64,000 nucleotides of DNA from Tillus elongatus (taxonomy: Eukaryota; Arthropoda; Insecta; Coleoptera; Cleridae): contig OZ023270.1 of assembly GCA_964006375.1 (NCBI GenBank), positions 75,796,391 through 75,860,390 of the forward strand, read 5' to 3'. Below are positions 21,437 through 35,200 of the stretch, piece by piece. Under the pieces are notes generated by a model. That model worked only from the letters and a program-made list of their open reading frames with translations. It did not search any database and had not been told where the DNA came from. The position numbers were made by a program, and so were the translations under genes. Every line of letters begins with the position of its first letter. Position 1 is the stretch's first letter.

Positions 21437-22997
21437 TTCCCTGACGCCGCTCACTGTTGGTGTATTCTTGTCTTCTGCGAGCCACCTGTTGGGTTTGTGA
21501 GCACTGTCTACTTATGTGCCCTTTCCTACCACACTTGTAACATTCTATGTCTGACCAATCTGCTTTCGTTTTACGTGCTCCGACCGTTGCAGTGAGCTTG
21601 CTTATGGCTTCCTTTATAAACTTTATTTCTTGCCTAAGTTCCCCAGTCGTGTCTGAAAGGTCCTCTTTCTCCTTCACTTCGCGCAGCCTGTTGCGGCGAG
21701 GTTGAGATGCATTCTTCGCTGCTTCAAATTCCAAGCCATAAATTACGCAGTCCGTAAGTGTTTTGAACCTTCCGAGCCTTAAAGCTTGTTGCATTTCATT
21801 ATCAAGTACCCCATCGATGAAGGTCTGGACGGTTATCTGGTTGACAAATTCTTCTGGGGCTTGGGGATATGCCAGTCGCACAAGTTTCTCCACTTCGGCA
21901 CTAAATTCTTGCAGCGTCTCATTTGGCTTCTGGACCCTTGACTTTAGTTGTGTCTGGTAGACCTGGCTCATGTACTTGTTACCATATCTCAAATCTAGGG
22001 CCTGTATCACTGTTAAGTAGTTTTGCTGTTTCGACTCCGGGATGTTCTGGAGGATCTCTAGGGCTTTACCTCTAAGCGAGAGAATTAGAGCAGTTGCTGC
22101 CTGTTGTTCGCTCCACCCATTGCTGAGAGCTGCCGCCTCAAACTGCCTCCTGTACATGGGCCACGATGTTTCTCCGTCAAAAGTCGGCGGCTTCAAGGTT
22201 CCATGAGGCTGCTGCACGATTGGTATACCTTCTTCCGGACGATTTTGAACTGGGGACATTCCAGTAACTCCTCTTGGTTGAGTTCTGTCAGTCTGGCCCA
22301 TCACCTGCTCTGTCAGTTCTCTATGTCTGACTTCTGTGCCTTTCATCATCATCTTCATTTGTTCTTTCAACCCCTCCACTTCTTCCCATCGTTTGTTCCA
22401 ATCCTTTACATTTTCTGTTACATTTTCTACTTTACTGTTCACATTTTCTATTTGTTCGTTGATCAGTTCAATTTCCTCTTTTACATCGACTCTCATATTG
22501 TGAAACATACTTCGGAGGTCTTCTTTGTCTTCTAGTCGTCGTTTTTCGTCTTCTTCGCGTTGCTTCTTGAGTTCTTCTTTATCTTCAAGACGCCTCTGTT
22601 CCTCCTCTTGTCGTCTTCTCTCGTCTTCTTCGCGCCGTCTTCTTTCATCTTCTTGTCGCCGTTGTTCGTCTTCTTCGCGTTGCCTCTTGAGGTCTTCTTT
22701 ATCTTCTTGCCGCCGTCGTTCCTCTTCTTCGCGCCGTCTTCTTTCTTCTTCTTGTCGTCGTTGTTCGTCTTCTTTGCGTCGTCTTCTTTCATCTTCTTGT
22801 CGCCGTTGTTCGTCTTCTTCGCGTTGCCTCTTGAGGTCTTCTTTATCTTCTTGCCGCCGTCGTTCGTCTTCTTCGCGCCGTCTTCTTTCTTCTTCTTGTC
22901 GTCGTTGTTCGTCTTCTTCGCGTTGCTTTTTTAGTAAGTCCATCAACTCTTTGATTTCAGCCATCTTGTCGTAGTCAGTCGATCTGGTGTTTACCAT
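21417..22997 (-). CDS. Gypsy copy 1 gag: coiled-coil, capsid and zinc knuckle
   Basis: The 526-residue protein begins with about 150 residues of highly charged coiled coil, made of repeats of the REEDEQRRQEDERRRREE type. A second helical region follows (IELINEQIENVNSKVENV). The capsid region starts near LKPPTFDGETSWPMY and contains GKALEILQNIP and LQEFSAEVEKLV. It ends with one CCHC knuckle, CYKCGRKGHISRQC. The ATG lies 60 nt from the 5' LTR. Compared with copy 2, the charged repeat block is much longer, so its length varies between copies. It reads past the gag-pol boundary into a short out-of-frame tail because of the 1-nt deletion near 21437. Confidence 0.9.
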   Translation of the reverse strand: MVNTRSTDYDKMAEIKELMDLLKKQREEDEQRRQEEERRRREEDERRRQEDKEDLKRQREEDEQRRQEDERRRRKEDEQRRQEEERRRREEEERRRQEDKEDLKRQREEDEQRRQEDERRRREEDERRRQEEEQRRLEDKEELKKQREEDEKRRLEDKEDLRSMFHNMRVDVKEEIELINEQIENVNSKVENVTENVKDWNKRWEEVEGLKEQMKMMMKGTEVRHRELTEQVMGQTDRTQPRGVTGMSPVQNRPEEGIPIVQQPHGTLKPPTFDGETSWPMYRRQFEAAALSNGWSEQQAATALILSLRGKALEILQNIPESKQQNYLTVIQALDLRYGNKYMSQVYQTQLKSRVQKPNETLQEFSAEVEKLVRLAYPQAPEEFVNQITVQTFIDGVLDNEMQQALRLGRFKTLTDCVIYGLEFEAAKNASQPRRNRLREVKEKEDLSDTTGELRQEIKFIKEAISKLTATVGARKTKADWSDIECYKCGRKGHISRQCSQTQQVARRRQEYTNSERRQGNDLTPV

Positions 22998-23034
22998 TTA
23001 CAGCTAGCTTGCTTGTTCACTTCTTCACTCACTT

Positions 23035-23054
23035 ATCCCACACTTCTGACACCA
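23035..23054 (-). other. Primer binding site of gypsy copy 1 (tRNA-Leu type, 2-nt insertion)
   Basis: On the minus strand, 3 nt after the 5' LTR, TGGTGTCAGAAGTGTGGGAT is found. It is complementary to the 3' end of a leucine tRNA of the CTTCTGACA-CCA type, except for an inserted TG. Copy 2 has the uninterrupted form. Confidence 0.7.
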
Positions 23055-23057
23055 AAT

Positions 23058-24003
<946 letters not shown>

Positions 24004-24172
24004 CGGAATCGGATAGTCCAGATATGGCCTCCGGCGACTACTACCTATTTGGAAATTTGGCAAGGACTTTCGCGGGCACCATTTCCGTGATGACCGAGAA
24101 GTGAAAGCTGATGTTGGGGACATTTTGGGGACAAACCAAAAGAATAGTTTTTTGGGATATCGGATGTATATA
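24004..24172 (+). pseudogene. Mariner transposase C-terminal scrap between TA tracts
   Basis: The plus strand reads [15 protein letters not shown], then after a +1 shift [12 protein letters not shown], the usual end of a mariner transposase including the third catalytic aspartate (SGDYYLF). TA tracts lie on both sides. No terminal repeat is left. Confidence 0.75.
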
Positions 24173-24179
24173 TAAATAA

Positions 24180-24234
<55 letters not shown>
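24165..24234. repeat. (TA)n microsatellite
   Basis: About 65 bp of TA repeat preceded by a few taaa units. Confidence 0.9.
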
Positions 24235-24237
<3 letters not shown>

Positions 24238-24490
24238 CAGTTTTTGTGACGGTAATATTGTAATCCATTCTCAAGAATATAACTCGAGTTTTACTTTAAC
24301 TAATTATGGAATAACAAACAGGAAAAAAACAACCTTTTCAGTCAAATTTACGAAAAGGTTGTTTTTCTCATGTTTGTTATTCCATAATTAGTTAAAGTAA
24401 AACTAGCATTATATCCTTGAGAATGGAACAAATTCCGAAAGCTCGGCATTTAATAAAGAGTTTTTATTCTGCAACTGACGGCTTTCCCAC

Positions 24491-24494
<4 letters not shown>
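24235..24494. repeat. Inverted pair of Penelope-like tails forming a 76-bp hairpin
   Basis: Arms 24264-24339 and 24352-24427 are inverted copies around a 12-nt loop, with a handful of mismatches. The right side continues into the same tail block seen at 8481-8560 (ttccgaaagctcgg, gcaactgacggctttccc). The left side contains the gtgacggtaat word that occurs inverted near 8570. It therefore looks like a head-to-head junction of two PLE termini. Confidence 0.75.
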
Positions 24495-24566
<72 letters not shown>

Positions 24567-24678
24567 TGACCCCGGATATGTGTTCGAAATGGCTAGTTCG
24601 CGCTCATTTGAAGAACTTTTTTCAAAATTCAAAAGTAGAGATCTCCTCATTAGTGATTTTTTCTACGAAAATTCACTA
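24495..24678 (-). repeat. TAMR left end with (TA)n tract
   Basis: The TA repeat (24495-24565) is followed by the ctgaccccggatatgt block and the terminal hairpin (tagtgattttt ... aaaattcact). This is the left 110 bp of a TAMR on the minus strand; the rest is absent. Confidence 0.75.
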
Positions 24679-25637
24679 AAAATAACAATTAAAAAAAATT
24701 TCATAGACGTTCACATGAGACGGTTTATTAAGCTCAAACACATTATTTCGGTCTTAAGATGAGGATGGTCGTCAGACCGAGACATGGTGTCTAAAGTTAA
24801 TAAACCATGTAAGGTGGAGTTTTCCCCAGTGTTTTGTCAATTTTCACTCAAACAAGAGACAAACATTTTGTATACTTGTAACATTTTGTATTAACAATTT
24901 ATTACTTTTCCTAATTTTATTCCAATATAATTGGCCGAGGCTGGGAGCAAACAGCTTCGTTCTGTTTATTGTTAGTGACAAGCAGAATAGAATACTTTGC
25001 AAGTTATTAGTATAAGTTATGTATTGTATTATATCTGGCTGTATATTTTTCTTTTGCAAACACTTGGTACTTGACAGATTAAATTACTAAACTTCCAAAC
25101 GAAATTAATTCGAAACTTCCTTAGTAACCTTTGCATATAACGTTTCATATCCTTCAACTTATCTGCATCACAAGCCGGGCTTAACTTTATAGAAGTCGGT
25201 TAGTTCATGACGCGAACAGGGAGCCGTATTCTAATTTGAAATAGTGTTTATCAATGTATGCGATAAAGCGTGGACTTAATGGTGTCGGCAAACTACACAC
25301 TGGGAAGAAACTTGTTCATCTATGCAATTAAAAAATTAAAGTCATTCTATTCATTAGTAGTGCTGTTTTTAAGTTGATTCTATTTTGTGTTTTATATACA
25401 GGCTGGTCCACTAAAAGCTATACAAGAGGCTTTTCATGTGCTTAAAGGTTTCTCTTTGAAAAACATTCGAAAAGCTCGATCATGTTTTTAAGTGTTAAAT
25501 GTTAAATAGCGAGTAGGACTGATTGACATATTGTGGAAAAGGCTACTCGATTTTATGTTGATCGTAAATCTACTCGTCTTTAAAAATTCTTGAAGACCAT
25601 GCGAATTATCTCCAATAATTGTATCTTGTCATTTATG
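24679..25637. other. Unassigned stretch with one Penelope-tail-like motif
   Basis: At about 24755-24810 the order cttaagatgagg, ggtcgtcagacc (a 4-bp stem) and gagacatgg resembles another PLE terminal hammerhead-like core. The remainder (24820-25637) shows no gene. The part 25413-25610 resembles 27467-27705 in direct orientation. Confidence 0.35.
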
Positions 25638-25639
25638 TA

Positions 25640-27450
25640 CAGGGTGATTCTTTACAATGTCGCCCCCCTTTAACTTTGTTATTTTAAGTGTCCAAAAAAA
25701 ATATTGAAAGTTTGGTTATGTAGGTGCTAAAAATACTTTTTTTCTACGTATAAAAAATTTTTGAAAAATGATCAGTATACAGGGAAAACCAAAAAGTTTT
25801 TTCAATGGATCACCCTATATATGCATTTATTTTTCGATTCCTCGTAAAATTTTAAGCATAATTTATATAACATACCGTATATTTAAAATGAATAGTTTTT
25901 GAAATATTCACATTTGAAACGTTATCATCACAAATTTTATTAAACCAAAACAACTGTTACAAATCAAGAAATTTAACAATAAATAATATAAGAAAAACAG
26001 TTTCTAATTAAATATAAAGATGCTCTACTGGGCCTCCATATTCTTCAACACATCGTATAAGGGTTCTTCGCATTTTCTCTAATGAATCTGTTATGAATTC
26101 TGGGTTATTTTCATTTAAACTAATAATTTCATTCCGTATCAAATCTTTAAGATGATCGAGGTTTTCAATTTGGTAGTCATATACACGGTTTTTTATATAA
26201 CCCCAAAGAAACGCATCTATAGGTGTCCAATCGGGGCTGTTTGCAGGCCATTTAATTGGCGCATTTCTTCCGATCCATTCACCTTTCACTTAGGTAATTA
26301 CGCACAGCACGAATGTTTTGAGGGGGTGCTCCATCCTGTTGAAAAATTATATTTAGTAATACATTTAAAGGCAAATCGTCTAAATATTCTTCAAACTCGT
26401 TTTCCAAGAAATCTAAATAGCGGCCTCCATTTAAAACAGTATCAAAAAAATACAGACCGATAACTCGATCGCCCAGGATACCACACCACACATTCACGGA
26501 TTGTCGCCCTTGAAACTTAAATTCCCTAAAAAAAAATTGCCCATTGTCTGGTATTTTTTCAGTTAAACAGGCCACTAGTAGAAAAGGTAACCTCGTCAGT
26601 CCATAGAACTGTTATTTATGTTTATTCTGTCTACAATCAGTTGACAAAATGCGACCGATCATCTTTTTGCACTTGGGTAAGCTTTGTAGTGGGTTTAATC
26701 TTATATGGCTTTAGATTCCATTTTCTTAACGTTCTAGGGACTTTACTGTATGAAGTTCGCTGAATATTTTCTTGTGTTGCTCGTAATGTCTTTGAAATGT
26801 TTCTTATGGAATTGTTTGGATTCTCTTCTATAGCAAGTAAAATATTCAGTTCTGCATTTTCATCTACGTTCACAGCAGTTATTTTTCTCCTTTGTAAATT
26901 TGACGTTTCTTGAAACTTCCTAGATATAGATGTGAACGTTTTTCGAGTTGGGACATGCATACCGGGATTATCTTCTATCACATTAATATAATAACTTAAA
27001 ATAACTCTTCTTTCTCTGTCTGAGTACGGCATTTTTACTTACTAAACAATACACCTACAACAATATTGACAGAATGTCACTGTCAGTTATTTGTTTTCAA
27101 TTAAAAGCGTGGTATCCTAGGACTTCTTTATTTGTAACAGTTGTTTAATAAAATATTTGATGATAACGCTTCAATAGCGAATATTTCAAAAACTATTCAT
27201 TTTAAGTACACGGTATGTTATATAAATTATGCTTAGAATTTTACGAGGAATCGAAAAATAAATTCATATATAGGGTGATCCATTAAAAAAAAGGAACTTT
27301 TTTGTTTTCCCTGTATACTGATCATTTTTCAAATCTTTTTTATACGTAGAAAAAAAGTATTTTTAGCACCTACACAACCATACTTTCCATTTTTTGGGAT
27401 ACTTAAAATAAGAAAGTTAAAGGGGGACGACATTATAAAGAATCACCCTG
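25640..27450 (-). mobile_element. Mariner-like element with ~300-bp TIRs and TA duplication
   Basis: The termini CAGGGTGATTCTTTA (25640) and TAAAGAATCACCCTG (27450) are flanked by TA (25638-25639 and 27451-27452). The inverted repeats extend for about 300 bp on each side (25640-25945 and 27148-27450). The interior carries one broken transposase gene on the minus strand. The total length is 1811 bp. Confidence 0.9.
26008..27032 (-). pseudogene. Mariner-like transposase (DUF4817-type N-terminus, DDE_3 core), frameshifted
   Basis: The N-terminal helix-turn-helix part lies at 26637-27032 (MPYSDRERRVILSYY, HVPTRKTFTSISRKF). The catalytic core reads VLWTDEVTFSTSG (first D, near 26600), NVWCGILGD, QQDGAPP (second D) and SPDWTPIDAFLWGY (third D, followed by A). 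Breaks are a stop after HFVN, a TGA after SGLFN near 26570 and a frameshift near 26285. Allowing for a small deletion, spacing is of the DD41D type. The enzyme would cut and paste the element at TA sites; this copy is dead. Confidence 0.85.
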
Positions 27451-27452
27451 TA

Positions 27453-28198
27453 CAAGGCGTTGAAAACTATACAAGGAGCTTTTTGAGTATTTATAGTTTT
27501 CTGTTTGAAAAAACTCGGACAGGTCAATTTTATGTTTGAGGGAACATTTTCCCGCCCAGCTGCTAGTCCATCCCTCTATACGGGGTACCTACCTTGTTCA
27601 GAATTTTATGACCAAATGGGACCGAGTGATATCTTTTTAAAAAGGCTCAGTTCTATATTTAAGCGTGTAGTCACTTTTAAAAATCTATGAAGACCATGCG
27701 CAGAAAATTTATAATCAAATTATTAATTGCCAATCTCATAAAACACTAAGTGAGTGGCGAACGTGTCGCCACCTAGTTCGGAACCAAGTACTATGTTGTC
27801 ACGCCCGCTCCAGTCTTGCCAATCTCATTCTTCTGCCAAAGCGTACTTTCTGGAAATTGCTTTAAATTATTGCAATTATTATAAGTTAGTTAATTTTGAT
27901 GAAAGTATTGTATGACTTCAGATGAGGCTAAATAGAAAATAGGAAAATGAAATTCAATGAGTATTCAACACGGTGTTCGGCTGGTACAGTGCTCTGCTTT
28001 GCTTTTTTCTATTTGATTGTATTAAAATCATGTGTATTATGTTTGGGCAATGGCCAGTGCGCAAATAGAACGTTACAATTGTTTGATCAGCAAGACATTA
28101 ACCCCTAACATGACTATTCGGAAGTAGGTACGTTTTACACCTAGTAGAAAATTATCCTATAGACAATGCGTTACCTCACAGCCTGTAAGAAGCTATAG
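27453..28198. other. Unassigned stretch
   Basis: The part 27467-27705 is a diverged direct repeat of the DNA left of the mariner (25413-25610). Both contain a ctatacaag word and end near gaagaccatgcg. Nothing is recognised between 27706 and 28198. Confidence 0.4.
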
Positions 28199-29557
28199 AT
28201 GGAGAACTTTGGAACGTTACCGAAACTATCCAAGCTGGCATGGAATCATTTATTCTACGTACACAGAAAATCTCTTCAACCACTTAAAAGCCCTGGTTCT
28301 CTAAATCATGTGACAAGGCCAGACTTGAAAAGGTCAAAGCTCACAAAACGCTTCTACACAATCCCAGTCAGGCTCCAACGGCAACTCTCAGGCTCCAACG
28401 GCAGCAAACCCTTCTGGACTCTTGCTAAATCTATTGGGAATAATTTCTGCAAGAGCACGATCCCACCTCTTGTTTCAGGGGACGAAATTGTTTCTACCGC
28501 CCTGCGCAAGGCTGAACTTTTTGCCTCGTTGTTCGCCGGCAATTCTACTTTCAACCCACCTCCAAATGTTCAAGCACCAACAATCCCCAATGTCGCGCAT
28601 AAAATGACGCTATATCATTTTCAAAACTAAAAAGGTACGAAAGATGCTCTTTTCTCCTAATACCAGGAAAACGTCTGGCCTTGACGAGATCTCAGCAATT
28701 GTTCTCAAAAAACGCGCACCAGAACTTGCTCCTGTCCTGACTCGTCTGTTTCAGACATTTTACAATAGAGGCATATTCCCTAGTAACTGGAAAACTGCTC
28801 GAGTACAACCCGTCCCCAAGAAAGGATCCAAAGCGCTTCCTAGCAACTACATGCCTATTTCTCTCCTTTCAGACGTCTCTAAAGTGATGGAAAAAGTAAA
28901 CACCGAATTACTAAAATTTCTTGAAAAACACAGTCGAATCCACGATATGCAGTATGGATTCCGTCAGCGCAGATCAACTGCCGACCTCCTTTCATTTGCC
29001 ACTCATTCTTGGAACAAGTCTATGGAACTACACGGTGAATCCCAGATTGTTGCTCTAGACATATTCAAAGCATTCGACCAGGTCTGGCACGTAGCGCTGC
29101 CTAATAAACTTCCGGCCGAAAACTCTGTACCTGGACAGCAAATTTCCTATCCAACCGGAGCGTTTCTGTTGTTGTGGATGGAAATTCCTGTACACTGTAT
29201 CCAATTAATGCAGGAGTTCCTCAAGGTTCAGCTTTAGCCGCCACTTTGTTTCTTCTCCACATCAATGACCTCCCCTCTAGCACATCCAACCCAGTTCACA
29301 GTTACGCAGACGACATCACCCTTGACTCAAATATACAATATTCTAAGTCTGTCTCTTTAGCCCAATTAGATGACAATCGCAGATTCATTGAAGGTTCTGT
29401 CTCTGTGGATCTCCAAAAAATATTAAACTGGGCAAGTAAAAATCTTGTACAATTCAACCCCATTAAATCCCAGTCTTGCTTTCTTTTTCATAAAAGATAC
29501 ACCAGCCCTAGACCCATCACAATGAACAACCAAGTTATCTACAACAGATACACATAA
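28199..29557 (+). pseudogene. Jockey-like LINE ORF2 fragment (reverse transcriptase)
   Basis: The plus strand, across at least two frameshifts (about 28600 and 29110-29180), reads the RT core: KTSGLDEISAIVLKK, WKTARVQPVPKKGS, PISLLSDVSKVMEK, YGFRQRRSTADLLS, ALDIFKAFDQVW, GVPQGSALAATLF and SYADDITL. The endonuclease domain and the 3' end are missing. It lacks RNase H as far as it extends. It is a dead, doubly truncated copy. Confidence 0.88.
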
Positions 29558-29559
29558 TT

Positions 29560-29672
29560 TGCACTAAGATGGAAGCCTTCAAGAATACATAATTTAATTT
29601 CATTGAAAAAGTATTTTTATTTTGACAACAGTCAACTTTTTCGACTTCAAAGAAGTATACCTTTTCTGTGTG
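29560..29672. repeat. Right-end fragment of the CACAGAG element family
   Basis: The last 110 bp of the family in the 12560-12672 style (tttgacaacagtcaac, cttcaaagaagtatac) ends in CTTTTCTGTGTG. The left part is absent. Confidence 0.5.
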
Positions 29673-29713
29673 AAACTAAATGGGCTTTCTTGATTTTTGT
29701 TCGAAAATATGCA

Positions 29714-29910
29714 TACAGGGTGGACAAAAAATTATGGGCATGTTAATGAACCAGTGTTGCCGTCAGTGGCACCACCAAGTGATGACATTGATACCGTCAT
29801 CGTATTAAGCATGATGCTTAATAATACCATGCCACATTTTATAATAATATGTTGAACCACTTTCAAGATATTTGAAAAAATAGTTTAAAAAAATAATTAA
29901 ACACCCTGTA
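29714..29910. mobile_element. Candidate mariner-type MITE with TACAGGGTG ends
   Basis: The interval is bounded by TACAGGGTG and its inverted complement CACCCTGTA, about 195 bp apart, with AT-rich sequence between. The ends match the mariner at 25640. The inner TIR similarity is weak. The stretch 29911-30222 to its right shows nothing else. Confidence 0.4.
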
Positions 29911-30222
29911 AAACGAAAAGAAGTAACATTTTACTAAGGCATGTTGTGCCCAATCGCTTTTCTTTGTGCCAGCTATCACCCCTTGGGTAATGTCTAATTA
30001 ATTATAGGGAACCCTGTATATAAGGTGTTTGGTGAGAAGATGGAAATATTTTAAGGGCGTATTCTGGAAGTCCAAATAAGAAAAAAATCTTATTTAACAT
30101 GTGTCTGGAAATAGGTCCTTTCAGAGTTACAGCGCAACAAAAAAATTATGAAAAAAACGTTCTTCTTAAGTATTTAGAAAATGATTTTTGATATTACATT
30201 GAGCTTTTGATATTATAAAAAT

Positions 30223-32205
<1,983 letters not shown>

Positions 32206-32217
32206 CTGCCCCCCTCC
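32206..32217 (-). other. Polypurine tract of gypsy copy 2
   Basis: GGAGGGGGGCAG lies between the pol stop (32218-32220) and the LTR, identical to copy 1. Confidence 0.8.
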
Positions 32218-35200
32218 TTAAGACTGTTCGTCCCGAACAGTATTTACCGGCCGCCAACTTGGGGGTTCGTTGCCCCGATAGGGACTCAACCTCTCTATGT
32301 GAACAACTTTGGGTTTAGTTCTTGGAGACAGCTGGATTCTGTAGACTAGGTCGTTAATTTTCTTAGTCACCAAGTATGGCCCTTCCCATGGTTTCTGAAG
32401 TTTGGGACTGAGGCCCTTTCTCCTTGTTGGTTGGTACAGCCACACTGCATCCCCTTCCTTGAATGTATGGGGTGTTGCTCTGCGATCCAAGCGCATCTTC
32501 ATCCGGTCACTGCTTAAGAAGAGCCTATCTCTGACACATCTGTGTATAGTGCGCAGTTTTCCTTCTAGGTCGGCGACATACTCAGGTAACGTAGCTAGGT
32601 CCGCTATGTCCTCGTTCGGTGGTGGTCTCGTCATGTCGATTGGTAGCCGCATCTCTCTGCCGGTCAACATCATGGATGGAGTGTAGCCGGTAGATTCATG
32701 CTGAGAGCTTCTGTAAGCTAGGAGGAACAGAGGTATCAGCTTGTCCCAGGTTCTCTGATTCTCGTCAACAAACATAGCAAGATACTGATTGATGGTCGTG
32801 TTATGCCGTTCTACCATGCCGTCTGATTGAGGGTGGAGTGGCGTTGTTCTCGTTTTCTTTATGCCTAGCAAGTCCATTAGGCTCTTCCAGACCTCTGATT
32901 CGAAATTCCGGCCCTGGTCGGTGTGAATCTCCAAGGGTACGCCATGCCGTGATATGACATTTTCCATCAGGGCTTCTGCCACGGTCGTTGCCTCTTGGTT
33001 GGGGATCGGCGCAACTTCAGGCCATTTCGAGAAGTAGTCCATCGCCACCATTATGTATCTGTTCCCAGACTCTGTGATGGGAAAAGGTCCTGCGATGTCT
33101 ACGGCAACTCTCTCCCACGGTGTACCTGAGATGTACTGCATCATTTTTCCTCTGGATCGGGTCTTTGGTCCTTTCTTTGAAGCACATTGGTCACACCTTT
33201 TGCACCATTCTTCCACGCTTCTTCGGCAGTTTATCCAATAGAAGCGGTCTCTCACTCTGGCAAGAGTCCTGTTGACCCCAAAGTGGCCTCCACTTCTACT
33301 ATTGTGTAACTCTTGAAGAACACTGTCTATGCACTCACTTGGCACAACGGTCTGGTATATACAGTCTCTACCATCGGCAGTTTCCCATTTTCGAGTGATC
33401 AAGTCATTCTTTAGACACAAGGAGTCCCATTGTAGCCAGTAGCCTTTAACCTCCGCCCCAAACCGGGACACATCGTGCCACTCAGGTCTTTTCCCCTTTT
33501 GTAGCCATTCTCTAATATTTTTCAAGTCTGGATCTGTCTTCTGTGCGTCTCTGATGTATTCAAGATTTACGTCTAGATCGGTGTTATTCTCCTGTCCTGC
33601 CACCAGTTGTTTGATCTGATGAGTTACTTTGTCGATCTCTTTGTTCTCTTGTCGCTCGCAAAATTTACATTCATGCACTGAACATGGTCTTCTTGACAGG
33701 CTGTCTGCATTGGCGTGACTTCTTCCTCTTCGATGTTCAATCCGGAAGTCGTAGCTCTGCAGTTTCTCTATCCATCGGGCTATCTGTCCTTCGGGATTTC
33801 TAAAGTTCAGAAGCCATTGCAGAGCAGAGTGATCCGACCTCACGCGGAATGTTCTTCCGTACAGGAAGCTGTGGAAATGTTCGATGGATCTTACAACTGC
33901 CAGCAGTTCTTTCCGGGTTACACAGTAATTCCTTTCTGCTTTTCCGAACGTTTTGCTGAAGTAGCCTATCACAACTTCTTCTCCGGCTTGGAGCTGCGAG
34001 AGTACTGCCCCAATGCCATACTGGGAAGCATCGGTGTCCAGTATGAACAGTCCTTCGTCCTGAGGATAAGCCAGTATAGGAGCAGTGACAAGACGATGTT
34101 TGAGTTCTCTAAAAGACTCTTGGCAATCTGGTGACCAGATGAACTCGACCTTATTTTCAGTCAGGCTATGCAAAGGCTTCGCAATGCTGCTGAAGTACTT
34201 CACAAAGCGTCGGTAGTAGCTGCAAAGTCCCAGAAAACTTCTGACCTCATGTTTGTTCTTCGGCACAGGCCAGTCTCTTACTGCCTTTATTTTCTCTGGA
34301 TCGGTTTCTATCCCTTTCTCAGAAACGACATGTCCAAGGAAACTCACTTTCTTCTGGAAGAGGACGCATTTCTTGGGATTGAGTTGCAAATTGGCACCTC
34401 TCAGCCTGGAGAAGACTTGCTTCAGATTCGACAGGTGTTCATCGAAAGTCCTTCCAATCACCATGACATCGTCAAGATACACCAGGCATGTTTCCCATGT
34501 CAGTCCTCTCAGCACTAACTCCATTAGTCGTTCGAAGGTGGCAGGAGCATTACACAGGCCGAATGGCATGACCTTGAATTGGTACAACCCATTCCCGGTT
34601 GAAAAAGCAGTCTTCTCCTTATCCTCTTTATGGAGTTCTACTTGCCAGTAACCACTTTTCAGGTCTAATGTAGAGAACCACTTTGATCCGGCCAAAGTGT
34701 TCAAAGTGTCGTCGATCCGGGGCAGGGGATAACTGTCTTTCTTGGTGACATCATTCAGCTTCCTATAGTCCACGCAAAATCTCATAGTGCCGTCTTTCTT
34801 GGTGACCAAAACTACTGGGGACGACCACGGACTATTAGACTCCTCGATCACACCATCTTCCAGCATTTCGTTAACCATCGCCTTGATTTCTGATTGCTTG
34901 GCAAAAGGCAGTCTTCTCGGCGGCTGTCTAATTGGTCTTGCGTCGCCAGTATTAATCCTGTGTTGCACTAGACTCGTACGACCTGTGATTTTATCTTGAG
35001 CGAAAATATCGGCCTCCTCCAATACGAACTTCAGGGCCATCTCCATCTCCATATTGTTCAATTGGCCCCATGAATTCTTGAACCGCTCTACTATTTCTAC
35101 TGGCAGTCTTCTGTCTAATGCAGTGGGTGTCACGTTTTTGGACAACGTCACTCGGTCAATGGGTTCGCAAGTGGCGATAACTTCACCTCTCTTCAATGTG

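Noticed and set aside
22525..22974. Ser- or Phe-rich plus-strand frames opposite gag
   Set aside because: They are antisense readings of the charged GA-rich coiled-coil repeat of gag.
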